Shown here piece after piece: positions 27,537 through 36,458 of a DNA stretch of 64,000 nucleotides. Origin of the DNA: Thiodiazotropha sp040506195 (GTDB lineage Bacteria; Pseudomonadota; Gammaproteobacteria; Chromatiales; Chromatiaceae); contig JBEVXH010000004.1 of the NCBI GenBank assembly GCA_040506195.1, forward strand, positions 62,001 to 126,000. Direction: 5' to 3'. The notes beneath the pieces were generated by a model, which did not search any database, had not been told where the DNA came from, and was given only the letters and a program-made list of their open reading frames with translations. Positions within the stretch are counted from its first letter, which is position 1; each line of letters begins with the position of its first letter. The translations under genes and the position numbers were made by a program.

Positions 27537-28169
27537 CTACTCTTCAGTAGCTGGTGTGGTGCCCTGTTCACTATTCATATTCTTGGCCTTGAGGGATGCA
27601 ACCTTTTGTGCCAGTTCGGCCAGCAACCCCTCCATTCCCTTGCTTTTTACCAGATTGCGGAAAGAGGTGCGGTAGTTACTCACAAGACTGACCCCATCCA
27701 CCGCCACATCATAGGCATACCAGTCATCATTACGAAACCGCATCTTATAACTCACCGCCAGCTCCTTGTTGGCCGCCACGATGAAGGTCTGAACATTTGC
27801 CAGCTTGCCTTTCATCCGTTCCCTGCCCATACGCACGGACTGGTCGCTGTAACTGTCAATGGCGGAGAAGTAGGTCTGCTCCAACAGCTCCCGGAAAAGG
27901 GTGATGAACTGTTCCCGTTGCGGCTTGCTGGCCTTGCGCCAGTTGGCGGCCAGAATCACCTGGGACATGGATTCATAATCAAAACGCTTGCGTACGATAT
28001 CCTTTACCTGGTCGCGACGATCCCGCCTGCCCAAGGATTGATCTTTAAGCACCGTCAGCACTTGCTTCACGGTCTCTTCAATCCTCTCTGAAGGTGTGAC
28101 ATTGGCTGACGCGGAGAGACTGAATGTAAATAGAAAAAAAAGGAGAAGCGTGGTTGATAGTCTGTTCAT
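27537..28169 (-). CDS. MlaC/Ttg2D family phospholipid-binding protein
   Basis: 210 residues with a signal peptide (ending SASANV) and the MlaC domain: conserved segments IVRKRFDYESMSQVILAANW, FITLFRELLEQTYFSAI and DDWYAYDVAVDGVSLVSNYR. MlaC shuttles phospholipids across the periplasm between the MlaFEDB complex and outer-membrane MlaA. Here it stands alone: no other mla genes are nearby, and they do not flank murA in this window either. It may be a paralogue serving another ABC system such as hopanoid transport. Confidence 0.88.
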   Translation of the reverse strand: MNRLSTTLLLFFLFTFSLSASANVTPSERIEETVKQVLTVLKDQSLGRRDRRDQVKDIVRKRFDYESMSQVILAANWRKASKPQREQFITLFRELLEQTYFSAIDSYSDQSVRMGRERMKGKLANVQTFIVAANKELAVSYKMRFRNDDWYAYDVAVDGVSLVSNYRTSFRNLVKSKGMEGLLAELAQKVASLKAKNMNSEQGTTPATEE

Positions 28170-28190
28170 GGTTCCCTATACCCCTTGTTC

Positions 28191-28215
28191 CGGCCTGTTA
28201 GGGCCAGTTAACACT
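28191..28215 (+). repeat. Dispersed repeat, copy B
   Basis: CGGCCTGTTAGGGCC followed by AGTTAACACT, 22 of 25 bases identical to the copy at 521-545. Lies 22 bases upstream of the mlaC-like gene start (which reads leftward). The rest of the gap to 28437 shows no gene. Confidence 0.55.
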
Positions 28216-28437
28216 AATGTGACAATAAAATATTGTAAAGGTGCTTGTTGGAGTTTTGCGAACAAGGCATTACATCCCCGATATCACATCAGAAATATTT
28301 GATATTACAGAATATTATTCAAAGACAACCAGACCACAAGCTGGTTAAGCGAGGGCAAGTCGTGTGCTGGTCATTCTAACCCGATGGCCGCACTGGCGTC
28401 GGATAGAGCCACATAGATTTACATTCAGCCCTGTCTA

Positions 28438-29898
28438 CTATTTTACCGTCTCAACCACAATGGAGGAATCTCCCGCACCTGATATATGCAACAGGTCCCC
28501 ACCCGAGCTGAAGAAATGATCCACATCCCAGCAGATTCCCACCCGTTTGCCGGAATCCTCGGTATCACCGGGAACAAAGTGACTGTAGTCAAGTACCCTT
28601 CTCTCCCCGCCGTCGGCCAACAGAAGACGGTAGCTTATGCGGATTTCATCCCTATTACCGCTATCGAATAACTTTGCAATGCTGTTTCTGTCCCGCTCAT
28701 GTACGAGATTCAGAATCGACGCGGGATCAGGAGTAAATGCCCCTCTTTCCTGTCCGGCCATGTGAAACATCTCATCATCCCATTGGCAGATCTCATCGGA
28801 CGGATCCCAACTCCATGAGCACGAGGGCAGCACTTCACTGATGAAATCGACCTGTTGACGCAGTACCTTTGCGCGATGGCGATATCGCTTGCTCTTGTGT
28901 TTCAGGTTGAGCAATTTTTGCTTGAGCAGATTTTCTCTGCGCCTCAGGCGTTTGATTGACCGCCTGGTTTTACTCCGATGATGTGTCAACGCCTTTTTCG
29001 CGTGCAACCTTACCGCCCAGGCGAGAAAAAGGCTCCATATCGCCAAAAAAAATCCCCATACTATGGTTGTAACCATGTTGCCACCCTGTTTTACGGGAGC
29101 TTCGAGACCTTGCCAGTTGTACCAGATATCATGCATATCCTCCGTGCTGAGCCGGTCCAGTCCTTTTTGCAGCAGACTCTGCAGTACCGGTTCCGAGAAG
29201 AGTGTGGCCACGGCCACATCCACGGTCATGTCTAACCGCATCATCTCTTTCAGTTCATCATAACCTTCCGTGGTTGCAAGCAGATGGTTGACGCTTGCGG
29301 TATCGCCAATGTAGGCCTGAGCCCTGTCGGCAATAACAGCTTTCAGCGCCTGGTCCAGGTCATTGAAGGCCATGACGTTCAAGGAAGGCAGGAGGTGGGG
29401 GATACCCTCTTCCCAGACACTTCCGGCAACCACTGAGACCTCCAGCCCATTGAGTGCCGTGAGTCCTTTATCAACGGTTCTGTCAGTGGTGAATATGGCC
29501 GCGGGAAGATTCAGATAGGGACGGGAATAGTGGAGATCACGAGCAGCCGCATCGGTATGCACAAGCGCACCGATCAGATCCACCTCTCCTTCTCGCAGCG
29601 CTTTTAGCAGGGCACCTTGGTCGGGGAAATGGCGGATCTGCAGCTGCAGGCCCAGCCGATCGGCCAAGGCCCGCATGTAATCAGGTACCAACCCCTTGGA
29701 TTGAGACCTTTCGAAATAGAGAATGGGTGGCGTCATTTCAGCCACACCAACCCGCAGATATCGATGCTCAGTAAGCCATGCCTTTTCAGCGGGACTGAAC
29801 CGAGGGGCCTGTGCCATCCCCTGGGTCGAGATAATCAACCCCAGTAGACAAAGGCCAAAAAATCGATACAACACCGTTTGAGATTCTCCAATCTGCAC
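28438..29898 (-). CDS. Periplasmic-binding-domain sensor with coiled coil and PAS-like domain, no output domain
   Basis: 486 residues from a GTG start. A signal sequence is followed by a bacterial PBPb (solute-binding, SBP_bac_3) domain at about 45-265 (LRVGVAEMTPPILYFE, GEVDLIGALVHTD), a transmembrane helix (about 277-297), a very basic helical stretch (HHRSKTRRSIKRLRRRE), a coiled coil, and a PAS-like fold to the C-terminus. This matches the sensory half of EvgS/BvgS-type kinases but has no histidine kinase, GGDEF or EAL domain. It may act through a partner or be a truncated sensor. Flanked by mlaC and tsaC, neither giving a clear link. Confidence 0.8.
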   Translation of the reverse strand: MQIGESQTVLYRFFGLCLLGLIISTQGMAQAPRFSPAEKAWLTEHRYLRVGVAEMTPPILYFERSQSKGLVPDYMRALADRLGLQLQIRHFPDQGALLKALREGEVDLIGALVHTDAAARDLHYSRPYLNLPAAIFTTDRTVDKGLTALNGLEVSVVAGSVWEEGIPHLLPSLNVMAFNDLDQALKAVIADRAQAYIGDTASVNHLLATTEGYDELKEMMRLDMTVDVAVATLFSEPVLQSLLQKGLDRLSTEDMHDIWYNWQGLEAPVKQGGNMVTTIVWGFFLAIWSLFLAWAVRLHAKKALTHHRSKTRRSIKRLRRRENLLKQKLLNLKHKSKRYRHRAKVLRQQVDFISEVLPSCSWSWDPSDEICQWDDEMFHMAGQERGAFTPDPASILNLVHERDRNSIAKLFDSGNRDEIRISYRLLLADGGERRVLDYSHFVPGDTEDSGKRVGICWDVDHFFSSGGDLLHISGAGDSSIVVETVK

Positions 29899-29974
29899 GC
29901 CTTAGCTTCATTATATATACCTTAAACCGTTATCATGCCATGATTTTGTAACTGTTGGGATTAGGGAGTAATTA

Positions 29975-30547
29975 TTGTCCATTCATGAAAATCCGCACCT
30001 TTGGCGCCTCAGACAGGCAGCCCGCATCATCAATACCGGTGGTATAGTCGCCTATCCGACAGAGGCGGTGTATGGACTGGGTTGCCATCCCCTCGATCCC
30101 GACGCAGTATCAAGGTTGCTGGCACTCAAACAGAGACCCATGGCCAAGGGGTTAATCCTGATCGCCGATCGGATAGAGTCACTGCGCCCCTATATCGGTA
30201 CCTTGTCCGATGCCGGCATGCAGATGGTTCGCGAAAGCTGGCCCGGCCCCGCAACCTGGCTGATCCCGGCAACCCGCAACGTGCCCTACTGGCTGACGGG
30301 AAAGCACACTACCCTGGCGGTACGGGTTACCGACCACCCCATTGCAGCCGCCCTCTGTCGCGCCACGGCAACCCCCCTGGTATCGACCAGTGCCAATATC
30401 AGTCAGCATCCACCGGCACGCACCCCGCTGCAGGTTCGTTTGCGCTGCGGCGATGGTGTTGATTTTATCTTGCATGGAAAGACCGGGGAGTTGAAGAACC
30501 CCACACCAATCCGTGACGCACTGAGCGGCAGGATTATTCGGGCATGA
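29975..30547 (+). CDS. tsaC: L-threonylcarbamoyladenylate synthase (TsaC/YrdC)
   Basis: 190 residues of the Sua5/YciO/YrdC family; makes threonylcarbamoyl-AMP for t6A37 modification of ANN-decoding tRNAs. Conserved segments are GGIVAYPTEAVYGLGC at the start, KQRPMAKGLILI, WPGPATWLIPA and TPLVSTSANIS. The start is TTG with AGGGAG seven bases upstream. The usual neighbour aroE lies about 2 kb downstream, separated by trx and hemB. Confidence 0.93.
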   Translation: MSIHENPHLWRLRQAARIINTGGIVAYPTEAVYGLGCHPLDPDAVSRLLALKQRPMAKGLILIADRIESLRPYIGTLSDAGMQMVRESWPGPATWLIPATRNVPYWLTGKHTTLAVRVTDHPIAAALCRATATPLVSTSANISQHPPARTPLQVRLRCGDGVDFILHGKTGELKNPTPIRDALSGRIIRA

Positions 30548-30563
30548 AAAAATGAAAAAAAGA

Positions 30564-30583
30564 CCCACCCTTGGAAGGGTGGG
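30564..30583 (-). terminator. Rho-independent terminator (minus strand)
   Basis: CCCACCC/GGGTGGG stem with six-base loop. On the minus strand it is followed by TCTTTTTTTC, a proper T-run, so it terminates leftward transcripts such as that of the thioredoxin gene, about 230 bases upstream of it. The gap 30590-30814 is AT-rich and shows no gene; a small RNA ending at this terminator is possible but not shown. Confidence 0.7.
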
Positions 30584-30814
30584 CTTAAAGCGCTTTATTT
30601 CAGCGCCGGAGGAGGATCGAAACCATAAATAACAATTACCCTATATTGCGGCGCGAAACGGGAAAACTTGAGGAGTTTTTTGCCGACCACCTGAACCGGC
30701 CGAATCGTAATAAACAACTAATTGATTAAATTATGTTTTTTTACATCCACACAGGAGCATTTACACCCTGTTGATAACGGTTTGCGAAAAAAACACCCGA
30801 TTGACCCCCTGATT

Positions 30815-31195
30815 TCAGTCCTGATGGGCAGCCGCAAGGTAGTCGCCCAGATGTTCCTCGATCCACTCTCTTAGCCAATGTGTGGCCCGAGAACCATGGA
30901 AGCGTCCGATTTCATTACCCTCCACAAACAGAATCACTGTAGGAAAGCCGCGTAAACGATAGTGACCGGCCAACCGCATATTGTCGTCAACCTCAACCTT
31001 GGCCAGCATAACCAGCCCCTCCAGCTCCTCTGTTACCCTTTCCAGAGCAGGCGCCAGGGAGACACAGGGCGCACACCACTCAGCCCAGAAATCAACAAGA
31101 ACCGGTTGCTGATGCGAGGCCTTCAGGACCTTCGCTTCGTAGGTTGACTCTGTTACATCGTAGATAAAGGGCGAATTATGCTTTTTTTGGCTCAT
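30815..31195 (-). CDS. Thioredoxin family protein
   Basis: 126 residues, one thioredoxin fold with active site WCAPC (Cys41, Cys44) and cis-proline in RGFPTVILF. No signal peptide, so cytoplasmic. The N-terminal and C-terminal extensions beyond TrxA and the WCAPC site (rather than WCGPC) resemble the thioredoxin half of CnoX/YbbN-type proteins, but no TPR part is present. It is divergent from hemB with little space between. Confidence 0.85.
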   Translation of the reverse strand: MSQKKHNSPFIYDVTESTYEAKVLKASHQQPVLVDFWAEWCAPCVSLAPALERVTEELEGLVMLAKVEVDDNMRLAGHYRLRGFPTVILFVEGNEIGRFHGSRATHWLREWIEEHLGDYLAAAHQD

Positions 31196-31284
31196 AACCA
31201 GGGCGCTTATTGCAAGGTGAGTGGTTCAGGGCGTGCATGATAGGTTATCTTAGGGGTTTGGCCCAAACCGATAGAGATTTTGTG

Positions 31285-32292
31285 ATGTCCAGCAACAACA
31301 GCCGATCCCTTTTTCCCGCTACGCGTATGCGGCGCATGCGGCGTGACGATTTCTCCCGCCGCATGATGCGGGAGACCCAACTTACCCCTGCGGACTTTAT
31401 CTACCCGGTATTCGTACTGGAGGGAAACGGGGCCCGGGAAGCGGTCCCTTCCATGCCCGGCGTCGAACGCATGAGCATCGACCTGCTGGTCGAAGAGGCG
31501 AAACAGACCGAAGGGTTGGGCATCCCGGCGATGGCGCTTTTTCCGGTTACCCCCCTGTCCGCCAAAAGCGAGGACGCGCGAGAAGCCTACAATCCCCAGG
31601 GATTGGCGCAGCGGGCGGTACGGGCACTCAAAGAGGCAGTGCCGGACCTGGGCATCATCACCGATGTCGCCCTCGACCCCTTCACCACCCATGGACAGGA
31701 CGGCCTGATCGATGCGACAGGCTATGTGATGAACGATGAAACCAAGGACGTTCTGGCGAAACAGGCCCTGTCGCACGCAGAGGCCGGCGCCGATATCGTA
31801 GCCCCTTCCGACATGATGGACGGTAGGATCGGTGCGATACGGGACGAATTGGAACAAAGTGGCTTCATCCACACTCGCATCCTTTCCTATGCGGCCAAGT
31901 ATGCCTCCAGTTTCTATGGTCCCTTCCGCGATGCGGTCGGTTCTGCAGCCAATCTCGGCGGTGGCAACAAATACAGCTATCAGATGGATCCGGCCAACAG
32001 CGATGAGGCCCTGCATGAGGTGGCCCTCGACCTGCAGGAGGGGGCCGACATGGTGATGGTCAAGCCCGGCATGCCTTATCTGGATATCGTCAGACGTGTC
32101 AAGGAGACCTTCCAGGTACCCACATTCGCCTATCAGGTCAGCGGGGAATATGCGATGCTGAAAGCGGCATCCCAGCAGGGATGGCTGGACGAACAGGCCG
32201 TGGTGATGGAGTCTCTGTTGTGCATTAAGCGGGCTGGGTGCGATGGTATCCTTACCTATTTCGCTAAACAGGCGGCGGAGTGGATGCAATGA
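31285..32292 (+). CDS. hemB: Delta-aminolevulinic acid dehydratase (porphobilinogen synthase)
   Basis: Condenses two 5-aminolevulinate molecules into porphobilinogen for heme synthesis. About 335 residues from ATG 31285; upstream in-frame codons (31210 onward) look unrelated to the family. Schiff-base lysines are in SYAAKYASSFYGPF and VKPGMPYLD. The metal-site segment reads DVALDPFTTHGQDG, with aspartate and alanine instead of the three cysteines of zinc enzymes, so this is the magnesium-type, zinc-independent class, as in Pseudomonas. Next, aroE follows 165 bases later after a G-rich spacer containing a ten-G run (32332-32342). Confidence 0.96.
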   Translation: MSSNNSRSLFPATRMRRMRRDDFSRRMMRETQLTPADFIYPVFVLEGNGAREAVPSMPGVERMSIDLLVEEAKQTEGLGIPAMALFPVTPLSAKSEDAREAYNPQGLAQRAVRALKEAVPDLGIITDVALDPFTTHGQDGLIDATGYVMNDETKDVLAKQALSHAEAGADIVAPSDMMDGRIGAIRDELEQSGFIHTRILSYAAKYASSFYGPFRDAVGSAANLGGGNKYSYQMDPANSDEALHEVALDLQEGADMVMVKPGMPYLDIVRRVKETFQVPTFAYQVSGEYAMLKAASQQGWLDEQAVVMESLLCIKRAGCDGILTYFAKQAAEWMQ

Positions 32293-32457
32293 GTTTTGCG
32301 TTTTTTCCTCTCCCTTTGGGGAAGGGCAGGGTGGGGGGGGGGAGACGCGAGCGAAGCGCACACAACCGACTCCATACTAATAACTAAATAACTCTGATTT
32401 ATCTGCATATCTTCAGCAGAGCCAACCATCCATCAGAGCAGGAACCACACAACCATT

Positions 32458-33270
32458 ATGGATAAATACGCCGTCATCGGAAACCCCATTGAACACAGCA
32501 AGTCACCGGAGATTCATCGGGCCTTCGCACAACAAACCGGCGAGCCTGTCGAATATGGGCGCATCCTGGGCAATATCGATGATTTCGCCGGCGATGTAAG
32601 GCGCTTTATCGGCGACGGCGGACTGGGCCTCAACGTCACCGTGCCGTTCAAGGAGCAGGCATGGCGGCTGGCGGATGAACTGAGTCCGGGTGCGCATACA
32701 GCAGGTGCGGTCAATACCCTGATCAGAGTGGAGAACCATCAATTGCGGGGCGACAACACGGATGGCGCCGGACTGGTAAGGGACCTCACCGTCAACCAGG
32801 GTTTCCGCCTGCAGGGAAAACGGATTCTGATGTTAGGCGCCGGCGGCGCGGTACGGGGCGTCATCCGTCCTTTGCTGGAACAGAACCCAAAACGGATAAT
32901 CATCGCCAATCGAACCGCCAGCAAGGCCTATTCACTGGCAAACGGTGTATCAGCCTATGGCCAGACGGCGGGTTGCGGTCTGGATGAATTGGCAGGCATG
33001 CAGTTTGATCTGATCATCAACGGTACTGCAGCCGGGCTTGCCGGGGAGGTTCCTTCGATTCCCGATAGCGTGCTGAGCAAAGGCGGATGGTGCTACGACA
33101 TGCTCTACAGCAACCAGGCCACCGCTTTTCAACAGTGGGGCTATGAGCACAAGGCGGCACGTTCGCTGGATGGCCTCGGCATGCTGGTGGAACAGGCGGC
33201 TGAGTCGTTTCGACTATGGCGGGGAATCCTGCCCGAGACATCCCCGGTCATTGCCATGTTACGTGAATAG
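32458..33270 (+). CDS. aroE: Shikimate dehydrogenase AroE
   Basis: Reduces 3-dehydroshikimate with NADPH in aromatic amino acid synthesis. 270 residues. Substrate-binding SKSPEIHRAF and NVTVPFKEQAW (catalytic lysine), GDNTDGAGLVRDL with the catalytic aspartate, and the nucleotide motif GAGGAVRGV are all present. Complete and ordinary. Confidence 0.96.
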   Translation: MDKYAVIGNPIEHSKSPEIHRAFAQQTGEPVEYGRILGNIDDFAGDVRRFIGDGGLGLNVTVPFKEQAWRLADELSPGAHTAGAVNTLIRVENHQLRGDNTDGAGLVRDLTVNQGFRLQGKRILMLGAGGAVRGVIRPLLEQNPKRIIIANRTASKAYSLANGVSAYGQTAGCGLDELAGMQFDLIINGTAAGLAGEVPSIPDSVLSKGGWCYDMLYSNQATAFQQWGYEHKAARSLDGLGMLVEQAAESFRLWRGILPETSPVIAMLRE

Positions 33271-33315
33271 GATTTAGCCCCATCAGCACAAGCCGCACAT
33301 AGACGTATATGAATT

Positions 33316-33543
33316 GTCCGCAAATGAACGCGAATAAACGCAAATTTATTTATTGACTCTTCAAGTAGGGTGGATTGGATGGGCCCTGTCCTGCAGCTTG
33401 TGCGACACCCTTTTCAAATAAGTGTGACACGAGACGAGTGATGACTGTCTTACCAAAACATTTGGATATAACCCCAAAATCTTGCGTTTATTTGCGTTCA
33501 TTAGTGGACTTAGAACAATTTTGCGTCCATTTGCGGCTTGCCA
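33316..33543. repeat. Imperfect 28-base inverted repeat and related TTTGCGG motifs
   Basis: 33316-33343 and 33482-33509 are reverse complements over 28 bases with three mismatches; both are built from TTTGCG/CGTTTATT units. A further unit ending ATTTGCGGCTTGC (about 33529-33542) recurs at 39288-39300. They occupy the 290-base gap between aroE and the carbonic anhydrase gene, which otherwise shows no gene. Such TTGCGTTTATT-type intergenic sequences occur as repeats in many proteobacteria. Confidence 0.55.
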
Positions 33544-33560
33544 AAGACTGTTGACAGATT

Positions 33561-34097
33561 CTAAGGCGGATCCCGATGGCGTTGAGCCAATTTCACATAA
33601 TGTTCGGCGTTGTACAGCATGATCTCCTTCTCCCGGTCGCTGAGCGGCCGTACGCGACGTGCAGGCTGACCCAACCAGAGATAACCGCCTTCCAGTCTCT
33701 TACCCTGAGGAACCAAGGAACCGGCACCCAACATCGTCAGGGGCTCTATCACCGCCCCATCAAGAATTATCGACCCCATGCCGATAAAGCAATCGTCTGC
33801 CACTTCACAGCCGTGTAAAAGCACCTTATGGCCAACCGTGACACCCTCGCCTATGACCAACGGGCTGCCACCGGGTTGATAGAAACTGTCGTGGGAGACA
33901 TGCAGAATTGAGCCATCCTGGATATTGCTTCGTGCACCGATGCTGATCCGATGCACGTCGCCGCGTATGATGCACATAGGCCAGACCGAGGATTGGGATG
34001 CGATCGTCACATCACCGATTACGATCGCATCCTCATCAACATAGGCATCTTCGGCGATGTCCGGATAGTTGGTTTCAAAACGACGCAGTTTTGACAT
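33561..34097 (-). CDS. Gamma carbonic anhydrase family protein
   Basis: 178 residues forming a left-handed beta helix of hexapeptide repeats. Metal-site histidines are in ILHVSHDSF and TVGHKVLLHGC, in the pattern of trimeric gamma-class anhydrases such as YrdA/CaiE relatives. Catalytic activity of this subgroup is uneven, so enzymatic function is not certain. Its start lies only 23 bases from the divergent lemA start, so the promoters must overlap the coding regions or each other. Confidence 0.92.
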   Translation of the reverse strand: MSKLRRFETNYPDIAEDAYVDEDAIVIGDVTIASQSSVWPMCIIRGDVHRISIGARSNIQDGSILHVSHDSFYQPGGSPLVIGEGVTVGHKVLLHGCEVADDCFIGMGSIILDGAVIEPLTMLGAGSLVPQGKRLEGGYLWLGQPARRVRPLSDREKEIMLYNAEHYVKLAQRHRDPP

Positions 34098-34120
34098 AGC
34101 AGATAGAGGAACCGGAATTT

Positions 34121-34693
34121 ATGGAAATCGTTACCTTCGTCCTGATAGGGACGGCCATCGCTATCCTGATCTATGGCGTCCTGATTTACAACAATCTGGT
34201 GCGCTTGAAGCACGACGTCTCCAAGGCATGGTCGAACATCGATGTACTATTGAAACAGCGTCACGACGAGCTTCCGAAACTGGTCGAGACCTGTAAACAA
34301 TACATGAAATTCGAACAGGAAACCCTGAAGAAAGTGATGCTTGCCCGTAGTGCGGTGAGCAGTGCCTTAAGCCAGGGCGATGTGGCTGCGGTGGGCGCTG
34401 CCGAAAGCCAGATGCGACTGGGTCTCGGCAACCTGTTCGCAGTGGCTGAAAGCTACCCCGACCTGAAGGCCAATGAGACCTTTTTACACCTGCAGTCGAG
34501 GATAACGGGACTTGAGAACAGCATCGCAGACCGACGCGAATTCTATAACGACAGCGTCAACATCAATAACGTCCGGATCGAGCAGTTTCCCGATCTGATC
34601 CTGGCGAAACAGTTCGGCTTTAAACCGGCGGAGTTGCTGGAATTCGACGAGACTGAATTGAAAGACGTCGACATGGGCACCCTGTTCAGCTAG
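34121..34693 (+). CDS. LemA family protein
   Basis: 190 residues; one N-terminal transmembrane helix (about 4-24) followed by a helical LemA domain beginning NNLVRLKHDVSKAWSNIDVLLKQRHDELPKL (read in parts) and ending with FPDLILAKQFGFKPAELLEFDE. LemA proteins have no settled biochemical role in bacteria. GAGGAACC precedes the ATG. The next gene, 13 bases on, encodes a GIDE-type protein, a recurrent LemA partner. Confidence 0.92.
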   Translation: MEIVTFVLIGTAIAILIYGVLIYNNLVRLKHDVSKAWSNIDVLLKQRHDELPKLVETCKQYMKFEQETLKKVMLARSAVSSALSQGDVAAVGAAESQMRLGLGNLFAVAESYPDLKANETFLHLQSRITGLENSIADRREFYNDSVNINNVRIEQFPDLILAKQFGFKPAELLEFDETELKDVDMGTLFS

Positions 34694-34706
34694 GCCCTAG
34701 TGAAAA

Positions 34707-35660
34707 ATGCTGGGAAATCTTGCCGGTATCGGTGATGGCTATTTCTGGTTCTGGACGCTGACATTGACCGTGTTGACGCTGGTCGCGCTCTATTTCACCT
34801 TTCGAAACCTCCATCGAGCCAGGTTGATCGAAGACACACCCACTTCCCTCATACGATCAGCGCCCCAGGGCTATGTGGAGTTGACCGGCGAGGCGGCGAT
34901 GATGGCCGGTGAGCCGGTGATTGCCCCCCTCAGCGGCATCTCCTGTTGCTGGTGGCGCTGTAAGATCGAGAAAAAAAGCGACAAGGGGTGGCGCACGGTA
35001 CGCTCCGACAAGAGTGAGAGCCTGTTCCTGCTCAAGGATACAACCGGTGAGTGCATACTCGACCCGGATGGAGCCAACATCTCACCCAGCGAAAAGAGTA
35101 TCTGGTACGGACCCAATGAGACACCCTCTGCCGGACCCGACCGGGGTAGCGGCACCCTTCACCGAAAAACGGAACGATTCGGTGTCCGCATCTCGACCCA
35201 TCATACATTCAGCGGTGACTACCGCTATATCGAAGAGACCATTGTCCCCGGCGACCCGCTGTATGCCATCGGCCTCTTCAGCTCCATCGGTGAAATCGAT
35301 CGCAAGGCGATGCGGGACGACATGATCAAGGGCCGGCTGCGCCAATGGAAAGCGGATCATGCAACCCTGCTTGAGCGGTTCGACAAAAATCGTGATGGCC
35401 AAATCGATATGGATGAATGGGAATCGGTCCGCCGCAGCGCCGAGCGCGAAGTCACACGGGAGCAGATGCAGCAGGACCAGCAGCCGCTCCATACTCTGAG
35501 CAATACGGGTACTAACCGGCGTCCGCTGTTAATCTCGACCAAAGCGGAGTTTGAACTGGTGCGCCACTACCGCCTACTCACCCTCGCCGCCCTTGCCGCA
35601 TTCTTCACGGTTGGATCCGGCGCCGTATTTTTTGTCACTTCCCGATTGACCCAACTCTGA
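34707..35660 (+). CDS. GIDE/E3-ligase-like membrane protein with EF-hand insertion
   Basis: 317 residues. N-terminal membrane helix (about 10-32), a GIDE (BAM) domain related to eukaryotic MULAN-type E3 ligases (GEPVIAPLSGISCCWWRCKIEKK and later ERFGVRISTHHTF), then an EF-hand-like loop DKNRDGQIDMDE (about 226-237), a charged linker, and a final transmembrane helix (about 290-312). There is no RING domain. LemA-GIDE pairs are widely seen; the calcium-type loop in this one is notable. It starts 13 bases after lemA, so the two are likely co-translated and form a membrane complex. Confidence 0.8.
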   Translation: MLGNLAGIGDGYFWFWTLTLTVLTLVALYFTFRNLHRARLIEDTPTSLIRSAPQGYVELTGEAAMMAGEPVIAPLSGISCCWWRCKIEKKSDKGWRTVRSDKSESLFLLKDTTGECILDPDGANISPSEKSIWYGPNETPSAGPDRGSGTLHRKTERFGVRISTHHTFSGDYRYIEETIVPGDPLYAIGLFSSIGEIDRKAMRDDMIKGRLRQWKADHATLLERFDKNRDGQIDMDEWESVRRSAEREVTREQMQQDQQPLHTLSNTGTNRRPLLISTKAEFELVRHYRLLTLAALAAFFTVGSGAVFFVTSRLTQL

Positions 35661-35903
35661 ATGGAAACGGCAGTAACCATGCATGCCACGACAGCCGGTG
35701 CTGGCTAATTCATGCCAGGGTCCATACAGCTAGCCGTTCCGGGGGTGGGCGATATTGACTGTTGCCGATATCTGAGAAGAAATACATCGGATAACGTAGG
35801 GCTGAAATCGGCACCGAACTATTCCTACGGCGGCGGTGTAGTGCGAGAATGTAATAACCCGACGACCAAACAGCTATCGACAATGACATCAACAGGTTTT
35901 CAG

Positions 35904-36443
35904 ATGCGAACCAGGACCTATACACTTGCCCTGATGCTGCTCTTTTGCACATCCACACTGCTGGCCGACAATATCCTCATGGACGACTCCTCGGATGATA
36001 TTTACTGGCAGCCGGAGGAACCCTTCAAGGAGAGGAAAACAGCACTTCCGGAGAAGATCGACCTGGACGATTTGCAGGAATTTCAGGTCGGTGCCAATGA
36101 TCCCAGGTTCCAATATTTTATCGAACGGGGTTCACTGCAGACAGGTGGCGATAAGGTCACGCGGTTCGTTGTGGTGATCCGCTCACGAACAGGCGCCACT
36201 AATACCTCATATGAGGCATTTCGCTGTGGTGAAAGGCTGTTCAAGGTCTACGGATACGGCAGCGACGACAAACTATTTGCCGCAACGAAGCCGGAATGGC
36301 GGACCATCCCGAATGATGAGTCAACAGATTATCGCGCCGCCCTGTATGAAGATCTGATCTGCAATCTGCTGACCGGCCAAAGCAATTCACCCGACGCCAT
36401 CTTTCGTGCCATGCGCGACAATCGCACACTAGCCATTGACTAA
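35904..36443 (+). CDS. CNP1-like family secreted protein
   Basis: About 179 residues from ATG 35904, giving a clean signal peptide (MRTRTYTLALMLLFC, cut near LLAD). An upstream in-frame stretch back to 35712 lacks protein-like character. The mature part carries the CNP1-like signature: FRCGERLFKVYGYGSDDKLF, then EWRTIPNDE and YRAALYEDLIC. These are periplasmic or envelope proteins of unknown function. It lies 15 bases before prlC. Confidence 0.8.
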   Translation: MRTRTYTLALMLLFCTSTLLADNILMDDSSDDIYWQPEEPFKERKTALPEKIDLDDLQEFQVGANDPRFQYFIERGSLQTGGDKVTRFVVVIRSRTGATNTSYEAFRCGERLFKVYGYGSDDKLFAATKPEWRTIPNDESTDYRAALYEDLICNLLTGQSNSPDAIFRAMRDNRTLAID

Positions 36444-36458
36444 TCCGGAGCCTAGCCC

